From the NCBI GenBank assembly GCA_964496695.1, contig CAZCBE010000005.1:67588-131587 (forward strand): DNA of 64,000 nucleotides, written 5' to 3'. The stretch is from SXTU01 sp964496695 (lineage in GTDB: Bacteria; Verrucomicrobiota; Verrucomicrobiia; Limisphaerales; SXTU01). The translations under genes and the position numbers were made by a program. The stretch's first letter is position 1. Each line of letters begins with the position of its first letter. A model generated the notes under the pieces. That model was not told the origin of the DNA. It did no database searches and worked only from the letters and a program-made list of their open reading frames with translations. Below are positions 1 through 8,129 of this stretch, one piece after another.

Positions 1-73
1 GGGTTGCGGTAAGGGAGTCCCGGCACGTCAGCATTAAGCCGCACAGTCACATGTAGCGGAATGACCATTCCAC

Positions 74-679
74 CTACTCCCCCACATACCGCTTGAGCAT
101 CGCCATAAACTCCTTCAGCAGCCACGTATTGTCCATCCACACGCGCGAGCAGACGAGGTTGCCGTCCACGACCACGCGCTGGTTCACGTATTTCGCCCCG
201 CCCTGCTGGGCATCCAGTTCGCACTTGGCCACGGTGGTGACGGTGCGGCCCTTGATGACATCGGCGGCGGTGAGAATCTCAATGCCGTGACACACGCTGG
301 CGACCGGCTTGTTCGCCGCGAAGAAGTGGCGCGTGATGCGGAGCAGGTCCTTGTCGTAACGCAGGTATTCCGGAGCGCGCCCGCCGGAGATGAAGAGGCC
401 GCAATACTCCTCGGGGTTGATGTCCTTGAAGGCGATGGTGGAGCGGACGTGATAGGCCGCGCTCTCGCGGGTGATGTCCCACTTCGGCTCGCCGTCGGCC
501 GTGGGCGGAATCTCGTGCAACACGCCGTGATACAGCCGCGCCTCGGGACCGCACACCACGGCCTCGAAGCCGTCCTCGGGCAGGCGGAAAATGGGATACA
601 ACGTGTCCATCACTTCCGTGGCGTCGCCGATGGGAATAAGGACTTTCTTCGCGGGAGGAGCGGATTTCTTTTTGGCCAT
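74..679 (-). CDS. DJ-1/PfpI superfamily protein
   Basis: Predicted cytosolic 201-residue protein of the DJ-1/PfpI (class I glutamine-amidotransferase-like) fold. The nucleophile-elbow cysteine is Cys130 in ASVCHGIEIL, and the glycine loop GGRAPEYL lies at about residues 99-106, both in the usual places. A short lysine/proline-rich tail (MAKKKSAPPAKK) precedes the first beta strand KVLIPIGD. The family includes proteases, chaperones, glyoxalases and protein deglycases, so the reaction cannot be fixed from sequence. Length is normal for the family. The gene reads away from the DUF554 gene on the other strand, across a gap that contains a palindromic element. No operon partner is visible inside the window on its 3' side. 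Confidence 0.9.
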   Translation of the reverse strand: MAKKKSAPPAKKVLIPIGDATEVMDTLYPIFRLPEDGFEAVVCGPEARLYHGVLHEIPPTADGEPKWDITRESAAYHVRSTIAFKDINPEEYCGLFISGGRAPEYLRYDKDLLRITRHFFAANKPVASVCHGIEILTAADVIKGRTVTTVAKCELDAQQGGAKYVNQRVVVDGNLVCSRVWMDNTWLLKEFMAMLKRYVGE

Positions 680-753
680 GCGCGGATGACACCAGTGAGC
701 GAGGCCGGTGTCAATGCGAGTGGTTGAAGTGGATCAGGCTCCCGGGGCGCAGG

Positions 754-848
754 CGGCGCGCGGCATTCATGCCGCTTCAGCGTGCTGAACACTGGAGCCA
801 TCGCATACGTTGCGACGTTCGAGCGTTGAAGCGGCATGAGAGCCGCGC
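754..848. repeat. Inverted REP-doublet, GCGGCATTCATGCCGC type
   Basis: Two arms (754-783 and 823-848) are near-complementary; each carries a GCGGCAT...ATGCCGC palindrome followed by CTTCA or TTGAA. The same design recurs at 59597-59692 in another gap. It fills most of the gap between the divergent DJ-1 and DUF554 genes. The whole unit could fold into one long hairpin. Confidence 0.75.
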
Positions 849-961
849 ACCTTGCCGACAGACGGCCCTCACGCACCCCTTGGACACACGCAGCAACTCC
901 ATGAACCCAAGTCCCGGCTTTGCCCTTTCCGTTGTGCTGCCAGCATGGTTCAGTTCGCCGC

Positions 962-1675
962 GTGACCGGCACACTCATCAACGTGGCGGCGATTCTCATC
1001 GGCGGCTTCGTCGGCCTGAGAACGTCCCGCCAGTTCTCCCCGCAGGCACAGAACTACATCAAGCTGACGCTCGCGGCATTCACCATCTGGGTGGGCATGA
1101 GCATGGTCTGGGCCGGCATTGGCGGAAGCTTTGGGCTGGTGTTGAAGCAACTCGGCATTGCGATGCTTGCGTTGGTGCTGGGCAATGCCGTCGGCATGGC
1201 CTGCCGGTTGCAGGACAATCTGAACCGGCTCGGCCAATACGCGAAAGAACGCATCGCCAACCCCTCGGAGGACAACCGGTTCAGCGAGGGTTTCATCACC
1301 TGCACGCTCCTGTTCTGCGTCGGCCCCATGGCCATTCTCGGCGCGTTGGAGGACGGCACGCGCGGCAACTCCCGCATCCTCTATCTCAAGTCCGTGTTGG
1401 ACGGCTTGGCGGCCATGGGCTTTGCGGCCACGTTTGGACGGGGCGTGCTGCTGGCGGCGGTGCCGGTGCTCGCGTATCAGGGCACCATCTCACTCGCTGC
1501 CAACGTGCTGGCCACGCATCTCCGCGAGCCGGCGCTGCTGGACTCCATCCGCGTCGCGGGTGGACTTGTCGTCATGTGCATTCCAGTGGCGATTCTTGGA
1601 CTACGAAAGGTGCCGCTGGCGAATTATCTGCCCAGCCTCGTGGTCGCGCCCTTGTTGACGCACTGGTGGAAGTGA
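962..1675 (+). CDS. DUF554 family membrane protein (YqgA-like)
   Basis: Integral membrane protein of the DUF554 family, 237 residues, function unknown in the family as a whole. The characteristic start (M/V)TGTLINVAAILIGGFVG and the internal GNxxGxxxxxQ region (GNAVGMACRLQ) are present, followed by CVGPMAILGALEDG and several hydrophobic helices. I chose the GTG at 962 rather than an ATG at 920, because DUF554 proteins begin exactly with this GTLIN helix and the extra upstream residues look non-coding. The gene stands alone: the neighbour upstream is divergent and the one downstream converges. Often annotated as a putative transporter; there is no direct evidence for a substrate here. Confidence 0.88.
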   Translation: MTGTLINVAAILIGGFVGLRTSRQFSPQAQNYIKLTLAAFTIWVGMSMVWAGIGGSFGLVLKQLGIAMLALVLGNAVGMACRLQDNLNRLGQYAKERIANPSEDNRFSEGFITCTLLFCVGPMAILGALEDGTRGNSRILYLKSVLDGLAAMGFAATFGRGVLLAAVPVLAYQGTISLAANVLATHLREPALLDSIRVAGGLVVMCIPVAILGLRKVPLANYLPSLVVAPLLTHWWK

Positions 1676-1707
1676 AACGGACCTCTGCGGACTTCCAGTC
1701 CCGGCGG

Positions 1708-1980
1708 AGTTACTTGGTTCTCCGCTGTTTTCGGTGGCATGGGTGGGAGAAGCATCAAATCCCAAGTTCCAAATTCCAAAGCAGCTCCAAACTCCAAACT
1801 TCAAAGGGAGGGGGCGCCCGGCACGGAGGCAGCCCTTGGGCCAAGGGCCGAACCCGGGCGGAAGCACTGGCGGCGGGGCACGCTGAACCATTGGAATTTG
1901 GGCTTTGGAGTTTCTTTGGAGTTTGGAATTTCCCGCCCCACCTCCCTGTTCCACCGAAAACAGCGAAGAGCCAGTTACTT
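1708..1980. repeat. Nested 273-bp palindromic element
   Basis: Outer arms (about 1708-1737 and 1951-1980) are inverted copies sharing AGTTACTTGGTTCTC-like and CGCTGTTTTCGGTGG blocks. Inner arms (about 1757-1806 and 1887-1932) are built of CAAATTCCAAA / TTTGGAATTTG runs. It occupies the entire gap between two convergent genes and its right arm runs slightly into the DUF1275 stop region. Confidence 0.75.
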
Positions 1981-2769
1981 GTTGGGAAAGCTCATGGTCC
2001 GTGGTGGTTGCGGCATGGCGTCCTGCATCACGTCCACCACGCCACGATGGGCGGCGAACCAATAGGCTCCGCCCGCCATCACACACCCGCAGGCCACCAC
2101 CGCCAAGCTGGCCGGCCCGATCCACAGGTCGCTGAAAGCCCCGAGCACTCCGCCCGCACCGAAGGCCCCGAAGACCAAGGCGAGGAAGCGCAGCTTCCAA
2201 AAGTCAATCTGCCGGTGTCGCGCCCAGTGGCCCAGCATGACGCCGATGTCCGTGGCCAGCCCGGTCACATGGGTGGTGCGGATCATCAATCCGCAGTAGC
2301 TGCTGGTCATGCCATTCTGCAGGCCACAGGCCATGGAGATGGCCGGCAACGCGAAGCGGTGTTGGTGAGCCAGGAGATAGCTGGCGAGCCCCAGCAGCCC
2401 GCCTTCAATCAAAAGTGCGATTCCGTAGCTGCGCCCAGGAATCAGTTTCCACGCTCCCACCACTATGCCAGCCAGCATGGCCCCAACCACAAACCCCACG
2501 ATGATGCCCACCGACGTCACGGCATCGATGGCAAGCCCCTCCGCGAGGTTCAACCCAAGATGCGACACCGCCCCCGTCATGTGGCTGACCGGCGTGCGGA
2601 AGAACCCGAGCGCCACCGTGTTGATGAAGCCCGCAGTGGCCGCGAGCGCCAAGGCTCCGGGCAGCAGATGGGGAATCCGCTTGAAGGCCTGCTGCTTGTC
2701 AATTTGCTGCGGGTGCGAGTAAGGCACGGGGAAATCGCCTCGGGCCGCCACGGGTTCGGTGCCGGCCAC
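1975..2769 (-). CDS. DUF1275 (YoaK) family membrane protein
   Basis: A 264-residue multi-pass inner-membrane protein of the YoaK/DUF1275 family. It shows the expected opening GALALAATAGFINTVALGFF, the TPVSHMTGAVSHLG segment, and the second-half signature CGLQNGMTSSYCGLMIRTTHVTGLATDIG. Residues 1-30 are a polar cytoplasmic tail. The family has no established biochemical role. It converges with the DUF554 gene; the gap between them is a palindromic element whose last bases overlap this gene's stop. Downstream order on the same strand suggests it could be co-transcribed with the rhodanese gene at 2837-3328, separated by 67 bp, but no shared function is evident. Confidence 0.88.
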   Translation of the reverse strand: MAGTEPVAARGDFPVPYSHPQQIDKQQAFKRIPHLLPGALALAATAGFINTVALGFFRTPVSHMTGAVSHLGLNLAEGLAIDAVTSVGIIVGFVVGAMLAGIVVGAWKLIPGRSYGIALLIEGGLLGLASYLLAHQHRFALPAISMACGLQNGMTSSYCGLMIRTTHVTGLATDIGVMLGHWARHRQIDFWKLRFLALVFGAFGAGGVLGAFSDLWIGPASLAVVACGCVMAGGAYWFAAHRGVVDVMQDAMPQPPRTMSFPNK

Positions 2770-2836
2770 CCACAGAATAATGCGGGAACGGGTTTTGGCA
2801 ACGATTCGTCACGACCTCGTAATCTGAGCGAGTGAA

Positions 2837-3328
2837 TCAATGCCGCAGCGAGGCCACGCGCGCGCAAACTTCCCGGGGCAGCATCCGGCGGCCCAGCCAG
2901 TTGAAGGGATGAACGCTGGTTGCCGGCCCTGCGCCGTTGACCAACGGACGGCCTTCGCAGGCCCAGTCGAAGATCGCTCCTTCCAGGTTGAAGACTTCCC
3001 GGTGCCCCGCGCGAACCAGCCGCCGCGCCATGACCGAGGAGCGAAAGCCCGCCGCGCAGTAGCACACCACAGGTTGCTCCACCGGCACGCCGGCCAGAAT
3101 CTCCCCTGCCCCGCTGCCGAAATCCACCCGTCGCGCGCCCGCCAAGTGGCTCACGGTAAACTCCTCCGGTTGGCGCACGTCCAGCAGCAGCGGTCGCGGA
3201 CGTGACGCATCCGCCAGCCACGCGGCAAGCTGCGCGGTCGGAAGCTGCCGCACCGACGGGAAGCCCGCGCGCATGAACCAGCGGGCAAGATTGCGTAACA
3301 GCCGGTGCATCGCGGCGGAGTGAACCAT
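2837..3328 (-). CDS. Rhodanese-like sulfurtransferase domain protein
   Basis: Single rhodanese domain, 163 residues. LLLDVRQPEEFTVSHLAGA is the conserved N-terminal half, and the active-site loop is C91-AAGFRS, with the cysteine that carries persulfide sulfur. The first ~35 residues form a basic, partly hydrophobic stretch (LLRNLARWFMRAGF) that may associate with membrane but is not a clear signal peptide. The C-terminal tail (about residues 125-163) extends past the domain and has HPFNWLGRR. Two in-frame ATGs are close together (residues 1 and 7), so the start is uncertain by six codons. The physiological sulfur acceptor cannot be inferred. Confidence 0.9.
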   Translation of the reverse strand: MVHSAAMHRLLRNLARWFMRAGFPSVRQLPTAQLAAWLADASRPRPLLLDVRQPEEFTVSHLAGARRVDFGSGAGEILAGVPVEQPVVCYCAAGFRSSVMARRLVRAGHREVFNLEGAIFDWACEGRPLVNGAGPATSVHPFNWLGRRMLPREVCARVASLRH

Positions 3329-3394
3329 CCCCTTGCCGGCCTCGCAAGTGAGAGGATCAAATGTCCGAAAGGAAGAGCGTGGTGAACGCCCCTC

Positions 3395-3555
3395 TCATTA
3401 GCACCCGGCTTCAGCCGGGTGGGCCTCAAGGCTCTGAGAACCCAGCCGTTTCAACGGCTTTCTGGACTTCCGACAACAACCCACCTCAGCAAACCGTTGA
3501 AACGGTTTGCCTATTCCACAACCGCTTTCACCCGGCTGAAGCCGGGTGCTAATGA
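3395..3555. repeat. REP doublet with perfect 27-bp terminal inverted repeats
   Basis: The arms 3395-3421 and 3529-3555 are exact reverse complements. Each contains the palindrome CACCCGGCTTCAGCCGGGTG and an outer TCATTAG. Inside lie two further palindromes around CCGTTTCAACGG and CCGTTGAAACGG. Related single copies occur at 62703-62730 and 62815-62842. This element is the main content of the 305-bp gap upstream of plsY. Confidence 0.9.
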
Positions 3556-3633
3556 CACATTCCCCCGCAGCCTGTCGTTCGAAGCCTTGAAGTTTGAACT
3601 TTGAACTTTGGGCTCCCGAAACATACTCAGCGC

Positions 3634-4356
3634 GTGGCTGCCGCACTCATCACATTGGTTTTGCTGAGCTATCTGCTGGGCTCGATCCCGACCGGCTTTC
3701 TCGTCGCCAAGGCGAAGGGCGTGGACATCCGCAGCATGGGCAGCGGGAACATCGGCGCGACCAATGTCTTCCGCATCCTGGGCAAGGGGCCGGGGATTTT
3801 CGTGCTGACGATGGATGCGTTGAAGGGGGCATTGGCGGTGTTGGCTGCCGGGGCGTTGACAGAATTGGTGATGCTAGGGTTCATGCCTGAGACAGCGTCC
3901 GGCTTGTTCACTCCCTATTTCGGCGAGATCAGTCGGAGGGATGCATATCTTAGAGATGTGTGGCAGCATCACCCTGCTATCGCCGGCATCTGCGCCATCC
4001 TCGGCCACAACTACACCTGCTGGCTCAAGTTCAAGGGCGGCAAGGGCATCGCCACCACGGCGGGCGTCTTCGCGGCGCTGGCTCCGGCGGCGTTTGGCAT
4101 CGCGCTGGCGGCGTGGCTCGCGGTCTTTGCGGCCAGCCGCTACGTCTCCCTCGCCTCCATCGTCGCGGCGGTCGCGCTGCCGCTGGCCGTCTGGCTCACG
4201 GGCAACGGCGGCCTGCTCATCGGCGTCTCGGCCGCGCTGGGCGCGCTCGCAATCTACAAGCACAAAGCCAACATCCAGCGCCTGCGGGACGGCACCGAGA
4301 ACCGCGTCGGGGGGAAGAAGGCGGAGCCAGCCCCGACGCCGGAGAAGAAGAATTAG
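3634..4356 (+). CDS. plsY: Glycerol-3-phosphate acyltransferase PlsY
   Basis: PlsY transfers an acyl group from acyl-phosphate to glycerol 3-phosphate, the first step of phospholipid synthesis in bacteria that lack PlsB. The three family motifs are present: YLLGSIPTGFLVAK, GSGNIGATNVFR and FKGGKGIATTAG. All are on membrane-embedded loops of a five-helix protein. I start at GTG 3634 because the upstream TTG (3601) sits in a repetitive TTGAACTTT run and would add an unlikely leader. There is an unusual stretch of about 40 residues (around residues 76-115) between helices 2 and 3, longer than in typical PlsY. gpsA, which makes the acyl acceptor, follows directly on the same strand, so the pair forms a small phospholipid-precursor unit. 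Confidence 0.93.
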   Translation: MAAALITLVLLSYLLGSIPTGFLVAKAKGVDIRSMGSGNIGATNVFRILGKGPGIFVLTMDALKGALAVLAAGALTELVMLGFMPETASGLFTPYFGEISRRDAYLRDVWQHHPAIAGICAILGHNYTCWLKFKGGKGIATTAGVFAALAPAAFGIALAAWLAVFAASRYVSLASIVAAVALPLAVWLTGNGGLLIGVSAALGALAIYKHKANIQRLRDGTENRVGGKKAEPAPTPEKKN

Positions 4357-4394
4357 CCACGAAAGGACGCAGAGAACGCAAAGATGAAATCCGG

Positions 4395-4490
4395 AAACGT
4401 CCAACGCTCAACACTCAACGCTCAACATCCAACGATGTGCCGCGCGGCATTTCTGAGCGTTGAGCGTTGGACGTTGGACGTTGGACGTTT
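4395..4490. repeat. Inverted repeat of CAACGCTCAAC type
   Basis: The left arm is made of GTCCAAC and GCTCAAC words; the right arm (from about 4454) is its reverse complement, GAGCGTTGAGCGTTGG followed by repeated ACGTTGG. The unit would form one long hairpin and lies between plsY and gpsA, so it could attenuate read-through. Confidence 0.8.
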
Positions 4491-4538
4491 CCCCGTCTTC
4501 TCCGCACCCTTTATGCCCTCTCGCGGCAAAATCTCCCC

Positions 4539-5519
4539 ATGAACATCACCGTCCTCGGCGCGGGCGCGTGGGGCACCGCGCTCGCCAAGCTGCTCCGCGA
4601 GTCGGGCCATGAGGTCACGCTCTGGGGCCACGACCCGGCGCACCTCGCCGACCTCCGCAACACCGGTCGCAACGAGCGCTACCTGCCCAATGTCGCCTTG
4701 CCCGAGGGGTTGCACTATGTGGAGAGCCTTCCGGATGCGGTGGCCGGTGCGAAGGAGATCATCGTGGCCGTCCCCTCGCGCGCCTTTCGTGAGGTATCGG
4801 TCGCGCTCACGGACTTCAACGGGCTCGCGGTGAGCGTCACCAAGGGCATTGAGCACGACAGCGGGCTGACCATGTGCGGCGTGCTGGCCGCATGCGCTCC
4901 CCGTGCCAAGGTCGCCGCGCTGTCCGGCCCCACACTCGCGCATGAGGTCGCACGCGGCATCCCCTCGGCCATCGTGGCCGCCAGCAGCGATCCCGCTGCG
5001 GCCCGAGTGGTGCAAAGTCTGTTTCACCGGCCCGCGTTCCGGGTCTATACGAGCAACGACCTGCTGGGAGTGGAACTCGGCGGTGCGCTAAAGAACATCA
5101 TCGCCATCGCCGCCGGGGTGTGTGACGGCCTCGGCTTCGGCGACAATGCGAAGGCCGCGCTCGTCACCCGCGCCGTGGCCGAAATGCGCCGCCTAGGCGT
5201 GGCCTGCGGCGCGCAAGGCGAGACGTTCGCGGGCCTGAGCGGCCTCGGAGATTTGACCGTCACCTGCTTTTCCAAGCTGAGCCGCAACCGTGGCTTCGGT
5301 GAACAGTTGGGCCGGGGTGCATCGCAGGCCGAACTCCTCGCGTCCAGCCGCCATGTGGTGGAAGGCCATCCCACCGCGCGCTCCGCCTGGCAGCTCGCGC
5401 GCAAGCACGGCATAGACACCCCCATCATCGAGCAGGTCCACGCGATGCTCTATGAGGGGAAGGACGTGAAGACGGCGGTGCGAGACTTGACCAGCCGGGA
5501 TTCCAAGGCGGAGGACTGA
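4539..5519 (+). CDS. gpsA: Glycerol-3-phosphate dehydrogenase [NAD(P)+]
   Basis: Reduces dihydroxyacetone phosphate to sn-glycerol 3-phosphate, supplying PlsY. The 326 residues match the usual length. The Rossmann motif GAGAWGTALAKLL lies right at the N terminus; AVPSRAFREV and SVTKGIEHD follow, and the catalytic-lysine region GVELGGALKNIIAIAAG is intact, as is GLSGLGDLTVTC. The start at ATG 4539 gives the canonical MNITVLGAGAWG; the 24 upstream in-frame codons lie within the preceding palindrome. Cytosolic. It directly follows plsY, which is a functional pairing (acceptor supply then acylation). Confidence 0.96.
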   Translation: MNITVLGAGAWGTALAKLLRESGHEVTLWGHDPAHLADLRNTGRNERYLPNVALPEGLHYVESLPDAVAGAKEIIVAVPSRAFREVSVALTDFNGLAVSVTKGIEHDSGLTMCGVLAACAPRAKVAALSGPTLAHEVARGIPSAIVAASSDPAAARVVQSLFHRPAFRVYTSNDLLGVELGGALKNIIAIAAGVCDGLGFGDNAKAALVTRAVAEMRRLGVACGAQGETFAGLSGLGDLTVTCFSKLSRNRGFGEQLGRGASQAELLASSRHVVEGHPTARSAWQLARKHGIDTPIIEQVHAMLYEGKDVKTAVRDLTSRDSKAED

Positions 5520-5526
5520 GGAGGGA

Positions 5527-5597
5527 AAGTGATTAGTAATTAGTCCAAGGAGCAGCGCCCTCGCCGCAGCCGACTAAATACTTATCACTAATTACTT
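5527..5597. repeat. Short inverted repeat between convergent genes
   Basis: GTGATTAGTAATTAGT near 5529 is mirrored by ACTAATTACTT at 5588-5598, with a GC-rich middle. It lies between the ends of gpsA and the ThrH-like gene. It could act as a bidirectional terminator, though no clean U-tract is present. Confidence 0.5.
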
Positions 5598-5599
5598 CC

Positions 5600-6202
5600 T
5601 CACAACTCCGCCTTCAACAGCCCCATCAACTCCGCATGTTTCTCCAGTGCCGGGAACTGCGGGAACTCCCGCTTCACGTTCTCAGGAGCGTGCAGGAGGA
5701 AGCCCTTGTCCGCCTGTAGCAGCATGGACGTGTCGTTGTAAGAATCACCGGCGGAAAGGACGCGGTAGTTGAGTAGTTGGAGCGCGCGCACGGACTGGCG
5801 CTTCTGGTCCACCATGCGGAGCTGGTAGCCGGCGATGCGATCATTCTCCACGACGAGCCGGTGGCAGAAGAGCGTGGGCCAGCCGAGCTGGCGCATGAGC
5901 GGCTGCGCGAACTGCTCGAAGGTGTCGCTCAGGATGATGACCTGTGTGAGGGCGCGCAGCTCGTCCAGGAACTCCTTGCCGCCCGGCAGCGGAGCCAGCG
6001 TGCCGATGACCGCCTGGATGTCGGAGAGCTTGATGCCGTGCTGGTCGAGGATGCCGATGCGATAGCGCATGAGCTTGTCGTAGTCTGGCTCATCGCGCGT
6101 GGTGCGGCGCAGGTCGGGGATGCCGGTCTTCTCGGCGACGGCGATCCAAATCTCCGGCACGAGCACGCCTTCCAGGTCCAGGGTGACAATGGTCTGTTTC
6201 AC
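5600..6202 (-). CDS. thrH: ThrH-like phosphoserine phosphatase / homoserine phosphotransferase
   Basis: HAD-superfamily enzyme of 200 residues. The first HAD motif is DLEGVLVPEIW (Asp9 nucleophile; Glu11 in place of the second Asp), which is typical of ThrH rather than SerB. Motif II is ILSDTFEQF and motif III/IV is LSAGDSYNDTSML. ThrH from Pseudomonas removes phosphate from phosphoserine and can pass it to homoserine, linking serine and threonine synthesis; threonine synthase and a SerA-like dehydrogenase also occur in this window but far away. The start is GTG 6202 (VKQTIVTLDLEG); the upstream in-frame extension runs through a repeat element and is rejected. Cytosolic. Confidence 0.88.
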   Translation of the reverse strand: MKQTIVTLDLEGVLVPEIWIAVAEKTGIPDLRRTTRDEPDYDKLMRYRIGILDQHGIKLSDIQAVIGTLAPLPGGKEFLDELRALTQVIILSDTFEQFAQPLMRQLGWPTLFCHRLVVENDRIAGYQLRMVDQKRQSVRALQLLNYRVLSAGDSYNDTSMLLQADKGFLLHAPENVKREFPQFPALEKHAELMGLLKAEL

Positions 6203-6267
6203 GGCGCGGGAGAGTGGCGAGGCGAGGGACGGAAGTCGAGTGCGGGGTGCGATAGAAGCACGAAGCA

Positions 6268-6429
6268 GGCGCATCTCGACACTGCCCCCGCCCTCGCCTC
6301 GCCTGGAAAGCGAGGACGCTTGCGGCACGGCCGGCCGGAGGCCGGCGCTACGTAGCGCCCGCGTCCCGCGGGCCGTGTCGCCGGCGTCCGCGCCGGCTCG
6401 GTTTCGGGGGGCAGTGTCAAGATGCGCCC
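6268..6429. repeat. TIR element, GGCGCATCT...AGATGCGCC family, copy A
   Basis: The left end GGCGCATCTCGACACTGCC (6268-6286) and the right end GGGCAGTGTCAAGATGCGCC (6409-6428) are inverted copies. The interior holds GCCGGCCGGAGGCCGGCGC palindromes and a TGCGGC word shared with 8130-8271, 18220-18262 and 22471-22519. Flanking words GCACGAAGC (6258-6266) and GCACGAATC (6430-6438) match at 8 of 9 positions, consistent with a decayed target duplication. Confidence 0.8.
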
Positions 6430-6462
6430 GCACGAATCCATGAAGCAAGCGAGGGCTTGAGT

Positions 6463-6657
6463 CGCTATGGAGTGCGGCGAGTTCTCGCCGCTTTCCGCAG
6501 GCGACTTGTCGCCGTCGAGGTTCGCTGGTGCTCGGTTTATCCGAGCGTCCTCCGGCTGGCGCGAGCCGGGGCGGCCCGGCCAAACGAGAGTGAATCGGAC
6601 TTCGACGGCGACAAGTCGCCTGCGGAAAGCGGTGACAAGTCACCGCACTCCATAGCG
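6463..6657. repeat. Inverted repeat with ~55-bp arms
   Basis: The arms 6463-6518 and 6602-6657 are near-perfect reverse complements. Each includes CGCTATGGAGTGCGG and GCAGGCGACTTGTCGCCG. The spacer is about 83 bp. With copy A it fills the 463-bp gap between the ThrH-like and glycosyltransferase genes; I see no gene in that gap. Confidence 0.88.
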
Positions 6658-6665
6658 CGCTGGGT

Positions 6666-7982
6666 TCAGGGACGCGTATCGCTCTGCCGAGGCTCAATTG
6701 GAACCAGTTTGCCGCCGGGGAGGACGCGGAGCTTCTGGCCGCGCCAGATGACGGTGTTGCCGAGGAAGGCCAGCGCCCAGATGGGGACTTGGAGGAGGTC
6801 TTTGAGCAGCGGACAAAAAATACGTGCACACTCCAATCCGGAAATCGCATGGTTCCTGTTCATTTCGGAATCACTCCGTATCTTGAAGGCGTTTTCCAAG
6901 AAGACTGAGGCTTTTTCGTGTTGCCGGATGATTAGCCTTCCATCGCACTCAAAGGCTGCGCCGAGACGAATCACACATCCGAGCATGAACAGAAAACAGT
7001 TGTGGGCTAAGAGGAGTAGCTCGATTTGCGAAAAATCTCCTCCGAGAAGCCCCTTGTCTGAATGCGAGCTGATATGAACGAACGCTGCAATTGTCGCCAG
7101 CACCGTCCACACCGTCGCATTGCTCAGAATACTGAAGAAATACGGCACCGGCTGGCAGACGCGGATGGTGCGCGCCCAGCGGAGTTGGTGCGCCCAGACT
7201 TCGCGCCAGCCTTGCTCCCGCTCGTGGCATTCGACGACGACGGGGCACAGCTCAATGCGATAGCCGCGCTTCGCGATCTGGTGCCCGAGCTGGTAGTCGT
7301 CGGCGAGGTAGTCCACCAGCGCGTGGAAGCCGCCGATTTCATTGAGTTGCTTGCGCCGCGTGGCCATCACCGCACCGAGGGCGAAGTCGAGCGGCTTGAG
7401 CGTGCGGGACTGGAGCACCTGGCTCCAGAAGTCGGCGTTCACAGCCACGGCCTCCCACTGCATCGCGAGCGTGGTCGGGTTGGTGAGCGCGTAGAAGCAG
7501 TTCACGAGGCCGGCCTGCGGGTCGCGCAGCGGCTGGATGACTTGCGCGAGGAAGTCCGCTGGCACGCGCGTGTCCGCATCGCTCACCACGATGTGCTCGT
7601 GCTGTGCGAGGCGCTCCAGATGCACGAGCGTGGAGACCTTCGCATTGGGACCAAGCTGCTCCGGGCAGAGGACGAGCTGCGCGTTTGCTTGCGGGTGCTG
7701 CGCGAGGAGCTGGCGGACGACCTCGCAGACCGGGTCTTCCACCGCCGCCACACCGAAGAGGAGCTGCACCGGGCCGCGATAGTCCTGCCGGAACCAGCTC
7801 TCCAGACACCCGCGCGTTTCCGGGTCGAGGCCCTTGAGCGGCTTCAGCAGTGTGATGCCGGGAGCAAACGACACGTCCGCCACCCGCTGATGGAGCGGGA
7901 AGCGGCGCGCGGCCAGCCATTGCCAGAGCGTGATGCCGAGGCTCAAGACCGCGAGCGCGGCGAGGATGAGGTGCAGAAGCAC
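6666..7982 (-). CDS. GT21-like (HpnI/ceramide glucosyltransferase type) glycosyltransferase
   Basis: Membrane-anchored family 2/21 glycosyltransferase, 438 residues. An N-terminal helix (about 2-22) is followed by the GT-A domain: VTLLKPLKGLDPE-like opening (ITLLKPLKG), the DxD site VSDADTRV, the D3 motif ADDYQLG and QLRWART, which matches the (Q/R)xxRW signature of processive and ceramide-type enzymes. C-terminal hydrophobic helices follow. Closest by pattern to HpnI and ceramide glucosyltransferases; no other hopanoid or sphingolipid gene is nearby, so the acceptor is open. Roughly residues 300-385 are odd: the corresponding DNA (6841-7080) is about 49% GC by hand count, far below its surroundings, and it adds the polar stretch ENAFKIRSDSEMNRNH between helices. 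Confidence 0.85.
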   Translation of the reverse strand: MLLHLILAALAVLSLGITLWQWLAARRFPLHQRVADVSFAPGITLLKPLKGLDPETRGCLESWFRQDYRGPVQLLFGVAAVEDPVCEVVRQLLAQHPQANAQLVLCPEQLGPNAKVSTLVHLERLAQHEHIVVSDADTRVPADFLAQVIQPLRDPQAGLVNCFYALTNPTTLAMQWEAVAVNADFWSQVLQSRTLKPLDFALGAVMATRRKQLNEIGGFHALVDYLADDYQLGHQIAKRGYRIELCPVVVECHEREQGWREVWAHQLRWARTIRVCQPVPYFFSILSNATVWTVLATIAAFVHISSHSDKGLLGGDFSQIELLLLAHNCFLFMLGCVIRLGAAFECDGRLIIRQHEKASVFLENAFKIRSDSEMNRNHAISGLECARIFCPLLKDLLQVPIWALAFLGNTVIWRGQKLRVLPGGKLVPIEPRQSDTRP

Positions 7983-8129
7983 GCGCGGTTCTTAGCATGA
8001 GGGGACACGGGGGAACAATCCTTGAGCCGGGAAACCCGGCATGGCCCGCGAAACACGCAAAAAGCCGGGAAAGGAGAAGGTGGGCATTCTTTCAGGCCGG
8101 ATGACAGTCCCAGTAACCGACCCATAGCC

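Noticed and set aside
724..2835. 703-codon plus-strand frame
   Set aside because: It runs through the DUF554 gene in another frame, a palindromic element and the DUF1275 gene; no domain or start fits.
6666..7982. A hopanoid biosynthesis gene cluster (HpnI)
   Set aside because: No other hpn gene is adjacent; only the glycosyltransferase resemblance exists.
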